From NCBI RefSeq assembly GCF_029094525.1, contig NZ_CP119107.1:2480001-2544000 (forward strand): DNA of 64,000 bases, read 5' to 3'. Below, one piece after another: positions 1 through 8,160 of the stretch; position 1 is the first letter of the stretch, and each line of letters opens with the position of its first letter. Source of the DNA: Pullulanibacillus sp. KACC 23026. Lineage in GTDB: Bacteria; Bacillota; Bacilli; Bacillales; Sporolactobacillaceae. The notes under the pieces are model-generated. The model was not told where the DNA came from, made no database searches, and saw only the letters and a list, made by a program, of their open reading frames with translations. A program made the position numbers and the translations under genes.

Positions 1-243
1 CTCGTCCTTAATAGCTACCTCCAAATCGCTTGGGGAAGCGTGATTTCTGCAGTCATCATTACGGTAGGTGAAGTGTTTCTGCACTATTACCTCTTATCCA
101 ATGCTGAACGCTTGCGATTAGAACAAAGCACGCGATGGAACGGGGATCACGTTAGAGGTACCGAGCAGAAAATGACTTATATGATGGAATTTGCTGAAGA
201 AAATGAGGAGAATAATCCTTACAAAGATAAAAATAACGAATAA
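1..243 (+). CDS. C-terminal end of an unidentified membrane protein (5' end outside window)
   Basis: The reading frame is open from base 1 to the TAA at 241-243, so the start lies upstream of the window. The visible 80 residues hold one hydrophobic stretch (about residues 8-32, ending GEVFLHYYLL) followed by a charged, Glu/Asn-rich tail, typical of the last transmembrane helix and cytoplasmic tail of a polytopic membrane protein. An internal GTG at 40 has no ribosome site and is not a likely start. I do not recognise the family. The next gene starts 95 bases downstream with its own ribosome site. Confidence 0.6.
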   Translation, partial: LVLNSYLQIAWGSVISAVIITVGEVFLHYYLLSNAERLRLEQSTRWNGDHVRGTEQKMTYMMEFAEENEENNPYKDKNNE

Positions 244-337
244 AACAACATCCTTTCCTTTTATTCCCTGACTTTATTGAGGAAGGAATTGGGATACTAT
301 CTAATGACTTTAATTTGTTTTTTAAAGGAGTTAGATT

Positions 338-1165
338 ATGAAAAAAGGGATTCTTTCGATCACGCTCCTGTCCTTCACTCTTTTTTCAATCAGTGGCTGC
401 GGAGCACAACCATTAGGCAACCGAAATGTCGGCCAGCATAACACAAAGGATGTCATCTATACCAAACATGGAAAAATTTCTGGTAAAGCCTTAACAGGAC
501 CGGATTCAGTTAGCGATTTAACGAGTCAACATCCATTTTCATGGTCTCAGTCGTTGGGAAGTCTGCATCATGTCTATAATTCACCTACGAATTATGTTGA
601 GCAACCTAATAACTCGCCTGATACCCTTCCCAAGGAACCGAATGACCAGACGAATCCAACCAAGTATAATGTGGCACCAACACCAAACAAGCAAAGTGAT
701 GGAGACATTACCAACGTTCCAAACACTAATACAAAATCAAGTTCTTCACAGAAAAATATACCAAAGACAAATACCACGATTAATCAAATGGATGCTCTCG
801 CCAAGCAAGTGATTCAAATTGTCAATAAAACAAGACAAGATAAAGGCTTGCCGGCCCTAAAAACGGATCCAGAGCTAGTTAAAATGGCGAATTTAAAAGC
901 CCAGGATATGCTAGCGCACGATTACTTTTCACATACAAGCCCTACTTATGGCTCACCGTTTGATATGATGAACAAGCTAGGCATCACCTATCAATCGGCT
1001 GGAGAAAACATTGCTGAAGGTCAATCAAGTGCAACTAAAGTGATGACCGATTGGATGAACAGCCCAGGACACAGAGCGAATATTTTAAGTAAGGATTATA
1101 CCTATATAGGTGTCGGGCATACAACCAATAAAGGGATTTGGGTTCAAGAATTTATCAAAAAATAA
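338..1165 (+). CDS. CAP/SCP-domain lipoprotein (YkwD-like)
   Basis: The 275-residue product begins with a lipoprotein signal peptide: Lys-rich start, hydrophobic core and lipobox SISGC with Cys21 as the acylated residue, so the mature protein should be anchored outside the membrane. Residues about 35-150 are a low-complexity Asn/Thr/Pro/Ser linker. Residues about 155-275 form a CAP (PF00188) domain with the usual blocks: VNKTRQDKGLPAL, the AHDYFSH helix, GENIAEG, WMNSPGHRANIL and a C-terminal VQEF strand. CAP proteins of this type are common in spore formers (YkwD, spore-coat assembly factors); the exact role is unknown. An AAGGAG ribosome site precedes ATG 338. A hairpin terminator follows. 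Confidence 0.9.
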   Translation: MKKGILSITLLSFTLFSISGCGAQPLGNRNVGQHNTKDVIYTKHGKISGKALTGPDSVSDLTSQHPFSWSQSLGSLHHVYNSPTNYVEQPNNSPDTLPKEPNDQTNPTKYNVAPTPNKQSDGDITNVPNTNTKSSSSQKNIPKTNTTINQMDALAKQVIQIVNKTRQDKGLPALKTDPELVKMANLKAQDMLAHDYFSHTSPTYGSPFDMMNKLGITYQSAGENIAEGQSSATKVMTDWMNSPGHRANILSKDYTYIGVGHTTNKGIWVQEFIKK

Positions 1166-1172
1166 GTGATGA

Positions 1173-1217
1173 GGACAGATCTCTGCTCAAACGTTTAAAA
1201 GAGGTCTGTCCCTTATT
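1173..1217. terminator. Bidirectional hairpin between convergent genes
   Basis: GGACAGATCTCT (1173-1184) pairs with AGAGGTCTGTCC (1200-1211), one A/C mismatch, and a T-rich tail follows on the plus strand. It lies between the convergent CAP and DUF3900 genes. Confidence 0.6.
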
Positions 1218-1226
1218 AAGTCTAAT

Positions 1227-2294
1227 TTAGCGGTGCTTTCTCATGATCCTCTCAACAACGGTCTCGAAATCATCTGGTTTTAAAAATTCAACAGGTGAAT
1301 AACCGCCTTTATTAAAAATAATGGAATCGCTCTCGATCACAAGCACATAGCGCCCATTGACTTTAGAAAAATGGATCTGATCACCAAAATCTGACAATAA
1401 TCCCTTCACAAAAATATGATCCATATTGACCTTTAATTCAAGGTCAGGCGTTTGTTCAACAAAATGAGAGGCCGCTTCCTGAACTTGTTCAGTCGTTAAT
1501 GTTTCCTTGATCGACCGTTCCGGCTGCTCTCCCCAGTTTTCCATCATGGCTTCATATTGAGTGCGTTCCTCACTGTTCTCCTCATAATTTTGCTGAATAT
1601 GCTCCATCACCATCTCTTGAACCTGTTCTCTTACAATTTGTGGCATAGAGGCCTCATACTCCACATACTTAAGAAAGTCTTCAAAGTAACGCGCATGGGA
1701 AGCTTGATGAATTTTAAGTTCGGCTTCTTCAAGCATGCCTTCCTCCGGCATATAAGGATATTGAATGGATTTCATATTTTTCGTCGTGATAGCTCGGTCC
1801 ACATTTTGAATCAGTGTGGCTTCGTCTGTTATAGTAGCTACCTTTTGCTCATAATCACATTTCATGATAAAAACAAAGGGTTCATCAAAATAGCGAGTTA
1901 ATTTTGCCAAGGCGACAATAAAGACTCCTCCCCGAACGGCTGCTGTATCGAGATAGAGTCGAACAAGTTGTTCCGCTTGTTGTTGAAAGTTTTCGGCTGA
2001 CTCAGCCTGCCTAATTCGCTGAAATTGATTGTAATTGGGGTTTGACGTAAGGTCATGGTTTGGTTCGACAATAAACCGACCGATTTTTGTTGGCACTTGA
2101 TCTTGCTTAGGATGCCTCTCGACTTTTCGCTTTGAGATCTTTAACAATTCTCCGTCTAAAAAAGTCTTAAGAGCATGATCTTCATAAGTACTCTCATCTA
2201 GAGTCTGAAAAAGCCGATAAGACTTATCAGCCATGTCTCCCTTGCCCTCTACCTGAACCACAAAAAAGGATAAATATTGAATGTCAAAATCCAT
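1227..2294 (-). CDS. DUF3900 family protein
   Basis: A 355-residue soluble protein recognised as a Bacillales DUF3900 (PF13039) member by its conserved start MDFDIQYLSFFVVQVEG and the blocks KISKRKVERHPK, TKIGRFIVE, NMKSIQYPYMPEEGM and LKIHQASHARYFEDFLKYVEYE. No catalytic motif or membrane segment is visible and the family function is unknown; the overall look recalls nucleoid-associated YejK-like proteins, which is only an impression. The ATG at 2294 is chosen over an upstream start at 2366 because GGAAG lies 8 bases before it and the family starts there. Monocistronic or last in a short unit with the dioxygenase gene 73 bases upstream. Confidence 0.85.
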   Translation of the reverse strand: MDFDIQYLSFFVVQVEGKGDMADKSYRLFQTLDESTYEDHALKTFLDGELLKISKRKVERHPKQDQVPTKIGRFIVEPNHDLTSNPNYNQFQRIRQAESAENFQQQAEQLVRLYLDTAAVRGGVFIVALAKLTRYFDEPFVFIMKCDYEQKVATITDEATLIQNVDRAITTKNMKSIQYPYMPEEGMLEEAELKIHQASHARYFEDFLKYVEYEASMPQIVREQVQEMVMEHIQQNYEENSEERTQYEAMMENWGEQPERSIKETLTTEQVQEAASHFVEQTPDLELKVNMDHIFVKGLLSDFGDQIHFSKVNGRYVLVIESDSIIFNKGGYSPVEFLKPDDFETVVERIMRKHR

Positions 2295-2367
2295 ACTGCT
2301 GACTTCCTTTCTAAGACAAAAAGTGGCGGTGGGCTGCCCATAGCCCGCTGCCACTTCTCTATTCATT

Positions 2368-3345
2368 TTAAGAACGTGTCGTTTTTAAAGGCTTTAAATT
2401 CGCTTCTATCTCCTCGCGTTGATCCTCAAAATAAGGAGGCAATGCGAGCTTTTCACCTAAATGCTCAAAATCTTCGTCCCCTTCAAAGCCAGGACCATCT
2501 GTAGCGAGTTCAAAGAGAATCCCATTCGGTTCTCTGAAATAAAGCGATTTGAAATAATAACGTTCTACAAACCCAGAGTTAGGCAATCGATATTGGGTGA
2601 TAGGATCAATCCATTTCCTAAGCTCTTCTTCACTTTCCACACGAAAGGCAACATGATGGACACTGCCTCGACCGGGACGTTCTTTTGGAAGCTCGGAATT
2701 TTCGAGGAGATGAACTTCAGCTCCACTCCCGCCCTCTCCTACTTCATATACTGTTACAGTTTGTCCATCCTGTATAAACGTTCGCGTTTCGCGAAAACCC
2801 ATAACATCCATTAATACAGAAGCAGTAAGCTTCTTATCGGCCACGGTCAATTGAGCAGGGCCTAGTCCGTAAATGCCATATTCAACGGGTACAGGGGACT
2901 TCTCCCAAGGCTTCCCGCCTGCAACGCCATGGTTATTCTCATCGGATACAAGAATCAGCCTTTGGTCCTCAAAATCACGAAACGCTAGAGAAGCACGTCC
3001 AGATTCAGTGGAAATCGGATCGTGATCCACTCCATAGGCTTCAAACCGTTTTTTCCAAAAGTTTAACGCTTTGTCACTCGGAACTCTTAGTGAGGTCGCT
3101 GAAATACTGTTTGTTCCTGGATAAGTGTGCCCGGCAAAAGGAATCTCAAAAAAGGTTAAGTCAGTCCCAGGATTCCCTCGTTCATCCGCATAAAACAAAT
3201 GATAAACAGATGTATCATCTTGATTCACTGACTTTTTAACAAGGCGCATGCCTAAAATTTCCGTATAGAATTTAAAATTATCTACTGCCCGTGCTGTAAT
3301 GGCCGAAACATGATGCAAACCTTTTAGTGACTTTAATGCTGTCAA
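2368..3345 (-). CDS. Ring-cleaving dioxygenase, MhqO/MhqA-like (glyoxalase superfamily)
   Basis: A 325-residue vicinal-oxygen-chelate protein with two glyoxalase modules: GLHHVSAIT near residue 10, the second module starting VEYGIYGLGPAQLTV, then SVHHVAFRV and ILFELATDGPGF. The paired His plus Glu (HH...HH...E) supply the metal site of extradiol-type dioxygenases. The closest known relatives are MhqO/MhqE/MhqA of B. subtilis, which protect against quinones and are controlled by the repressor MhqR; that control is not shown here. Translation begins at TTG 3345, supported by GAGGTGG 6 bases upstream; there is no in-frame ATG with a ribosome site. Confidence 0.88.
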   Translation of the reverse strand: MTALKSLKGLHHVSAITARAVDNFKFYTEILGMRLVKKSVNQDDTSVYHLFYADERGNPGTDLTFFEIPFAGHTYPGTNSISATSLRVPSDKALNFWKKRFEAYGVDHDPISTESGRASLAFRDFEDQRLILVSDENNHGVAGGKPWEKSPVPVEYGIYGLGPAQLTVADKKLTASVLMDVMGFRETRTFIQDGQTVTVYEVGEGGSGAEVHLLENSELPKERPGRGSVHHVAFRVESEEELRKWIDPITQYRLPNSGFVERYYFKSLYFREPNGILFELATDGPGFEGDEDFEHLGEKLALPPYFEDQREEIEANLKPLKTTRS

Positions 3346-3426
3346 AGGTTTTCCACCTCGACTTTCTCGAAAATAAAATATAGTTTTAGCCTTATTTTAA
3401 CTTACTAGTCGTAAGAACAAAAGAAA

Positions 3427-3456
3427 ATAAAAAAGCGAGCCTTCAAAAAGCTCGCT
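3427..3456 (-). terminator. Intrinsic terminator downstream of HesB-like gene
   Basis: AGCGAGC (3434-3440) pairs with GCTCGCT (3450-3456); on the minus strand the stem is followed by TTTTTTATTTTC. It ends the HesB-like transcript. Confidence 0.8.
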
Positions 3457-3465
3457 TCCCGTTTT

Positions 3466-3771
3466 TTAATGAAAATGATTATGAAGTCCTTTTGAAGGAT
3501 TAACAATTTGGAAGCCTTCTTGAGGGACATAGAAAAACTGAATCCATACGCCATCTAAAAGTTCTTCACGTGTATCTAACAGGACATCGACACCTTTATC
3601 CGTGTGCACGATCTCATCATGCTCTGTTGGCGTTCCGAACGTTAGAGCGTAATGGGCATGATCACCATGTCGCTCGGTGACCACAACACGGATCATCTGT
3701 CCTTGAGCTTCTTCACTTTCAAGCATTTCCTTCATCACTTTTGCCGCATTTCGATTAACTTTGCATTTCAT
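3466..3771 (-). CDS. HesB/IscA-fold protein without cluster cysteines
   Basis: A 101-residue protein of the HesB/IscA-like fold, matching a Bacillales family annotated as HesB-like: N-terminal helix NRNAAKVMKEML, central strands RVVVTE and HYALTFGTP, and C-terminal block DGVWIQFFYVPQEGFQIVNP. The family's C-terminal Cys-Gly-Cys and upstream Cys that ligate iron-sulphur clusters in IscA are absent; the only Cys is residue 3. His is abundant (HGDHAH, HNHFH), so metal binding of another kind is possible. GAGGAG lies 8 bases before the ATG. Transcribed alone, with its own terminator. Confidence 0.75.
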   Translation of the reverse strand: MKCKVNRNAAKVMKEMLESEEAQGQMIRVVVTERHGDHAHYALTFGTPTEHDEIVHTDKGVDVLLDTREELLDGVWIQFFYVPQEGFQIVNPSKGLHNHFH

Positions 3772-3974
3772 GGGTCATTCTCCTCATTTTTCAAGGTTGT
3801 CCTCTATTATCTCACATTTTGATTCATAAATCCTGTTTCTTGCTTTTTAAATTTCATGATGGAACGGTTTTATACATTGGTAATAGTTTTTCATTATCTT
3901 TGGCCAAATAAAACATAATTCGTTCTAGTCTGACTCACTATATAAAGACAACCATTTAATTAGGGGACTTGAAA

Positions 3975-4769
3975 ATGAGAACACATTATACTTGGTTATT
4001 CATGATTGTCGTTACATTTGTCATTAGCTTCTGGCTCAGTTTATTTAATCCAGCCCTCGCCTTCATCCCTGACCGTTCCTACTATGAAAAACGAGGGGAT
4101 ATTGTTTGGGAAGTTCCGACCGAGAAAAAATGGATCGCTCTCACTTTTGATGATGGGCCTGACCCAACGTATACACCCGAAATTCTTGATATCCTAAAGG
4201 AGTATCACGCCAAAGCAACCTTTTTTGTAATAGGTAAACACATTTTAGAACATCCGAATTTGGTTCAACGAGAAGTGATGGAAGGGCATGATATTGAAAA
4301 CCATACTTTCTCTCATATTAGACTTCAACAAATGACCAACGAGACATTTCTAAAAGATATTAAAATGGCCGATAAAACCATCGATCAATTTCAGCCCTAT
4401 AGGGTCAAATTGTTCAGACCTCCGGGCGGTGCTCTAAATTTAAATGAAGACATTATTGAGGCTTTAAAAGAAAATCATATGGAAATTGTACTTTGGTCAT
4501 GGCATCAAGATACAAACGATTGGAAACGCCCCGGTGCTTCACGAATTGCGCAGCATGTCATAAAGAATGCACACAATGGCGATATTGTGATCCTGCATGA
4601 TGCAGGAGGGGACCGCTCCCAAACAGTCAATGCGTTAAAACAAATCTTGCCTGAGCTAGAAAAACAAGGCTATCAGTTTGTGACCGTTTCCAATTTATTA
4701 AGGACCTGCCCCAAATATCAATTCCTCTTTCAACAAGAAAACCCATTAAGCCCCGCCCCCTCCAAATGA
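3975..4769 (+). CDS. Secreted or membrane-anchored polysaccharide deacetylase
   Basis: A 264-residue NodB-domain (PF01522) carbohydrate esterase family 4 protein. Residues 1-30 are a signal sequence/anchor (hydrophobic WLFMIVVTFVISFWLSLF, then NPALA). The catalytic blocks are all present: TFDDGPDP (metal-binding Asp-Asp) near residues 57-64, NHTFSH (metal His pair; the common form is NHTWSH), RPPGG near 153, the WSWHQDTNDW block and the LHD motif. It probably removes acetyl groups from peptidoglycan or another wall polymer. Start: ATG 3975 is 7 bases after AGGGGAC; the TTG at 3969 sits only one base from that site. Flanked by its own terminator. Confidence 0.88.
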   Translation: MRTHYTWLFMIVVTFVISFWLSLFNPALAFIPDRSYYEKRGDIVWEVPTEKKWIALTFDDGPDPTYTPEILDILKEYHAKATFFVIGKHILEHPNLVQREVMEGHDIENHTFSHIRLQQMTNETFLKDIKMADKTIDQFQPYRVKLFRPPGGALNLNEDIIEALKENHMEIVLWSWHQDTNDWKRPGASRIAQHVIKNAHNGDIVILHDAGGDRSQTVNALKQILPELEKQGYQFVTVSNLLRTCPKYQFLFQQENPLSPAPSK

Positions 4770-4780
4770 GTGACCATTAA

Positions 4781-4812
4781 AGATGGTTCGTCTTTCGAAC
4801 CATCTCCTCTTT
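4781..4812 (+). terminator. Intrinsic terminator after polysaccharide deacetylase gene
   Basis: Perfect 10-bp stem AGATGGTTCG (4781-4790) / CGAACCATCT (4796-4805), followed by a CT-rich tail. Confidence 0.7.
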
Positions 4813-4867
4813 CACCTATCCATAATCTGCTGTATAATAACCAAAAATACAATAGGAAGTGATAACG

Positions 4868-5131
4868 ATGGCAAAGAGCAAAGCAAAAAAATATCGGGAT
4901 AAACGCAAACGGGAAGGTTTTCGTCACCCAGAATTAAGCCGGGCAAGCTGGAGAGAACTGAATCCTGTGACACGCAAAACCCCAACCAAATTAGAAGCCA
5001 TGCAAAAACAAGAAACTAAATATAAAAGACGATTGGACCGCACGGAAAGTGATGATTCAATCGTCTTTTTATATATTTCAAAATCTGTTAACACTTCGGA
5101 GTCACGGCTGGATCTTGACCTACTAATTTGA
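4868..5131 (+). CDS. Small basic protein; ORF runs through its own terminator
   Basis: The first 55 residues (MAKSKAKKYRDKRKREGFRHPE...) are very basic and resemble a small Bacillales protein family of unknown function whose members are, from memory, about 60-70 residues. Here the frame continues to residue 87 with a hydrophobic, unrelated tail. A perfect 12-bp terminator hairpin (5024-5070) lies inside the ORF, and two tandem TGA codons sit in its loop in the next frame (5050-5055). A one- or two-base frameshift near the end would therefore explain the loss of the normal stop. ATG 4868 is preceded by AGGAAG; the GTG at 4859 is too close to it. The end coordinate is what the raw frame gives. 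Confidence 0.6.
   Translation: MAKSKAKKYRDKRKREGFRHPELSRASWRELNPVTRKTPTKLEAMQKQETKYKRRLDRTESDDSIVFLYISKSVNTSESRLDLDLLI
5024..5070 (+). terminator. Intrinsic terminator inside the 3' part of the small basic ORF
   Basis: AAAAGACGATTG (5024-5035) pairs perfectly with CAATCGTCTTTT (5058-5069) and is followed by T residues. Transcripts ending here would lack the in-frame stop codon at 5129. Confidence 0.8.
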
Positions 5132-5223
5132 GGTTCAAAAAATTGCTGTCTAAATAAGGTTATGATAGTGTTGATTTTATGCGGATGACAGAATCGAAGT
5201 TGATTTAGAGGAGGAATTGATTT

Positions 5224-5754
5224 ATGAGTTCTCACCATGAAAAAGCCACATTCGCCGGAGGCTGTTTTTGGTGTATGGTTAAACCTTTTGACCAGATGCC
5301 AGGTATTATTAAAATTGAATCGGGCTATTCTGGAGGACATGTGGAAAATCCGACCTACAAACAAGTAAAAACAGGTACAACAGGTCATTATGAAGTCGTT
5401 CAAATCACCTTTGAACCCGCTCTCTTTCCCTATCAGCAGTTATTAGATTTATATTGGCCTCAAATTGATCCAACCGATGATGGCGGCCAATTTTTTGATA
5501 GAGGTCCTCAGTACCGTACAGCTATTTTTTATCATAATGACAGACAGCGTCAATTAGCTGAACAGTCCAAGAAAGCGCTTGAAGAAAGCGGCCGTTTCAA
5601 GAAACCGATCGCAACCGTTATTCTGCCAGCAGCTCCTTTCTATGAAGCTGAAGAAGAGCACCAAGAATTTTATAAGAAAAATCCAGAAAAATATAAGCAG
5701 GAACGCGTTGAATCAGGGCGTGATGCGTTTATACAAGAAAACTGGGAAAACTAA
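5224..5754 (+). CDS. msrA: Peptide-methionine (S)-S-oxide reductase MsrA
   Basis: A 176-residue cytosolic enzyme that reduces methionine-S-sulphoxide in proteins and free methionine. The active-site motif AGGCFWCM has the nucleophilic Cys14 and a second Cys17, the form seen in B. subtilis MsrA; further family blocks are [45 protein letters not shown] and QEFYKKNP. Length is typical for a stand-alone MsrA. The usual partner msrB is not adjacent: the next gene is on the other strand beyond a terminator. GAGGAGG lies upstream of ATG 5224. Confidence 0.95.
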   Translation: MSSHHEKATFAGGCFWCMVKPFDQMPGIIKIESGYSGGHVENPTYKQVKTGTTGHYEVVQITFEPALFPYQQLLDLYWPQIDPTDDGGQFFDRGPQYRTAIFYHNDRQRQLAEQSKKALEESGRFKKPIATVILPAAPFYEAEEEHQEFYKKNPEKYKQERVESGRDAFIQENWEN

Positions 5755-5765
5755 TTTTTTTTAGA

Positions 5766-5806
5766 AAACGTCGATTGGCAAATGAGAGCCATCGACGTTT
5801 TTTTTG
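5766..5806. terminator. Strong bidirectional terminator between msrA and the YlmA-like gene
   Basis: AAACGTCGAT (5766-5775) pairs with ATCGACGTTT (5791-5800), extended by GG/CC, followed by T8 on the plus strand; the minus strand also has a short T run. Confidence 0.85.
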
Positions 5807-5811
5807 TTTGA

Positions 5812-6585
5812 TTAAACAAGGGAGAGCCACTTACGTTTGCGCCGCTCCTCTAATTGAAGTGACGTTCCAAAGAATTTCGAAAGGGTAGCACTTGTCATCA
5901 CCTCATCGGTTTGACCTTTTTGGAACACCTCACCCGCTTTTAATAATAAAGTATGGCTAAAACAAGGGAGGATCTCTTCAACATGATGTGTGACATAGAT
6001 CAATGTTGGTCCTCCCTCTTTTTCCGCCACCTTTTGAATCATTAAGAGAAGCTGCTCGCGTGCAAACAGGTCTAGTCCTGTGCACGGCTCATCGAGAATA
6101 AGGAGATCTGGCTCTGCCATTAAGGCTCGTACAATTAATACCTTTTGCTTTTCTCCCTGTGAAAGCGTATTGTAATTCCGTTCGATAAATTCTTCGCATC
6201 CAAATTCAGTTAACAACTGTACCGCTTTGGCAATGGTATCCTCAGAAGGCTCTTCATACAGACCAATTGACGCATAAACGCCGCTTAGCGCTATCTGTAA
6301 GGGGTTATTAGTGGGGGGCATCTTCTCTTGCAAGGAGTTACTCACCCAGCCTATTTTCTTTCTTAAATCACCAAGATCACAAGTACCGAAACGGTTGCCT
6401 AATACAGAGATCGTCCCTTCTGTTGGCCATATATACCCGTTTAAAATATTCAACAATGTTGTTTTGCCTGAGCCATTCAGTCCCAATAAGCTCCAGTGCT
6501 CTCCTTTATTAATGGTCCAGTTCACATCTTTTAACAGATAGGACCCATTTCGTCTTAAAGATAGATTTGAAGCTTCCAAAATCAA
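5812..6585 (-). CDS. ylmA: Stand-alone ABC ATPase, YlmA-like
   Basis: A 257-residue ABC ATP-binding protein with Walker A GLNGSGKTTLL near residue 35, a Q-loop region, signature TLSQGEKQK near 143, Walker B LLILDEP and the H-switch VTHH. The sequence resembles B. subtilis YlmA and ModF-type single-domain ATPases. No permease gene is adjacent, so it either serves a transporter coded elsewhere or has a non-transport role. Translation starts at TTG 6585, with AAGGGGAGAG 5 bases before it. It ends convergently with msrA. Confidence 0.85.
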   Translation of the reverse strand: MILEASNLSLRRNGSYLLKDVNWTINKGEHWSLLGLNGSGKTTLLNILNGYIWPTEGTISVLGNRFGTCDLGDLRKKIGWVSNSLQEKMPPTNNPLQIALSGVYASIGLYEEPSEDTIAKAVQLLTEFGCEEFIERNYNTLSQGEKQKVLIVRALMAEPDLLILDEPCTGLDLFAREQLLLMIQKVAEKEGGPTLIYVTHHVEEILPCFSHTLLLKAGEVFQKGQTDEVMTSATLSKFFGTSLQLEERRKRKWLSLV

Positions 6586-6821
6586 TGTATCTCTCCCCTT
6601 TATCTCCCGGAAATGTAACGCAATATCGGACGTGCTTTGTTCATTATATCAAAATAATCTGATAAGTATCAAAAAATTTGTAAAATCCCATATGAATAAA
6701 AAACTTGTCTACTTAAAAATAATTCAAGTTGAGTGTTTAGTTCCTATTTGTGTGCATAGAAATAAATGGACGATCTATACTAATCTAGGGTAAGCGATCC
6801 GTATAGAAAAGGGTGTTGATT

Positions 6822-8099
6822 TTGACGCGAACTATTACCAAGGAAACAGTCATTCATCGAATAAAAGAACGGGCTCTTCCGCTTGATCAGACGAATCGTT
6901 ATGATCCGTTAATGGAACGCATCCTAGATTCGAAGCTTGTCTTACTTGGTGAAGCTTCACACGGCACGTCTGAGTATTATACCCATCGCGCTGAGATCAC
7001 CAAGAGACTCATTCAGGAAAAAGATTTCCGTTTTATCGCAGTTGAAGGTGATTGGCCCGCTTGCTACAAAGTGAACCAATACATAAAAGGTCTCGCGGAC
7101 ACTCCTGATTCGGCCAAACAAGTATTGGAATCCTTTGATCATTGGCCAACTTGGATGTGGGCGAATGAAGAAATCATCCCATTAATTGAGTGGTTGAAAG
7201 ACTATAATCGAGATAGGCCCGATGATAAAAAAATAGGGTTCTATGGTTTAGATTTATATAGTCTATGGGAGTCAATGGAGCTCATCCTAAACTATCTTGA
7301 TCGGATTGGATCACGAGATATCGAGAAGGCTAAAACCGCTTTAACCTGTTTTCATCCTCATGACCGAAGTGTTGAAAAGTACGGCGTTCATGCCTCCTTT
7401 TTCTCCGAGGATTGCATAGAAGAAGTGGTCGATCTTCTCTTAACTGTTCAAAAAAATAAACATTTTTATACAGATGATTTAGAAGAAGCGCTTAGTTTAG
7501 AAATGAATGCTCGTGTGGCAGTGGACGCAGAATCCTTTTATCGAGCGATGGTTCGAGGGGGTTCCGAATCATGGAATATTCGTGACAGGCATATGACGGA
7601 TACGTTAATCGCTTTGATGAACCACCATGGTCCAGATGCCAAAGGAATTGTCTGGGAGCATAACACGCATGTTGGCGATGCACGTGCGACCACCATGGTC
7701 GATGAGGGTGAAATTAATGTTGGCCAATTAGTCCGAGAGCATTTTGGAGATGATCCTATTTTTATAGTGGGCTTTGGCTCTTATCAAGGAAGTGTGATTG
7801 CAAGTGGTTCTTGGGGAGATCCATTTAAAGTTATCGATGTGCCCCCTGCTGCAGAAGAGAGCTGGGAATACTTGTTTCATGCGGCCAACCCAAGTGACCA
7901 GTTGTTGTTAATCCCCTCTAATGACCCAACTTTCCATTTTATAAAAGGGCATCGGGCAATTGGTGTCGTGTATGAACCACAGTATGAATTATTTGGAAAT
8001 TATGTTGCCACGAATCTTGCCAAAAGGTACAATGCGTTTGTTTTTATTGATAAAAGTCATGCGCTGCATCCTTTAGAGCAATCAAAAGTTGTTATGTAA
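6822..8099 (+). CDS. Erythromycin esterase-like hydrolase
   Basis: A member of PF05139 (erythromycin esterase/succinoglycan biosynthesis-like) of about 425 residues. Conserved blocks are LVLLGEASHGTSEYYTHRA (Glu and His of the active site), FIAVEGDWPACYKVN, WMWANEEI, GFYGLDLYSLWESM, the NARVAVDAESFYR block and IVWEHNTHVGDAR (His of the catalytic site). Macrolide hydrolysis is proven only for EreA/EreB; Bacillus relatives have other or unknown substrates, so resistance should not be assumed. Start: TTG 6822 lies 6 bases after AAAGGGTG; GTG 6813 and TTG 6816 overlap that site. Monocistronic. Confidence 0.85.
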   Translation: MTRTITKETVIHRIKERALPLDQTNRYDPLMERILDSKLVLLGEASHGTSEYYTHRAEITKRLIQEKDFRFIAVEGDWPACYKVNQYIKGLADTPDSAKQVLESFDHWPTWMWANEEIIPLIEWLKDYNRDRPDDKKIGFYGLDLYSLWESMELILNYLDRIGSRDIEKAKTALTCFHPHDRSVEKYGVHASFFSEDCIEEVVDLLLTVQKNKHFYTDDLEEALSLEMNARVAVDAESFYRAMVRGGSESWNIRDRHMTDTLIALMNHHGPDAKGIVWEHNTHVGDARATTMVDEGEINVGQLVREHFGDDPIFIVGFGSYQGSVIASGSWGDPFKVIDVPPAAEESWEYLFHAANPSDQLLLIPSNDPTFHFIKGHRAIGVVYEPQYELFGNYVATNLAKRYNAFVFIDKSHALHPLEQSKVVM

Positions 8100-8108
8100 A
8101 AAGCAAGT

Positions 8109-8160
8109 AGCCGTCCGAAGATTTGGCCAAAGCCTTATCTCCAGACGGCTCTATTTTGTT
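8109..8160. terminator. Probable terminator between convergent genes
   Basis: AGCCGTC (8109-8115) pairs with GACGGCT (8144-8150), followed by CTATTTTGTT on the plus strand; a long loop makes it moderate in strength. Confidence 0.5.

Noticed and set aside
3346-3380. MhqR operator upstream of the dioxygenase gene
   Set aside because: TCGA...TCGA is present but the longer inverted repeat expected of an MhqR site is not.
4924-5403. 159-codon minus-strand frame
   Set aside because: Antisense to the small basic gene and msrA; no recognisable product.
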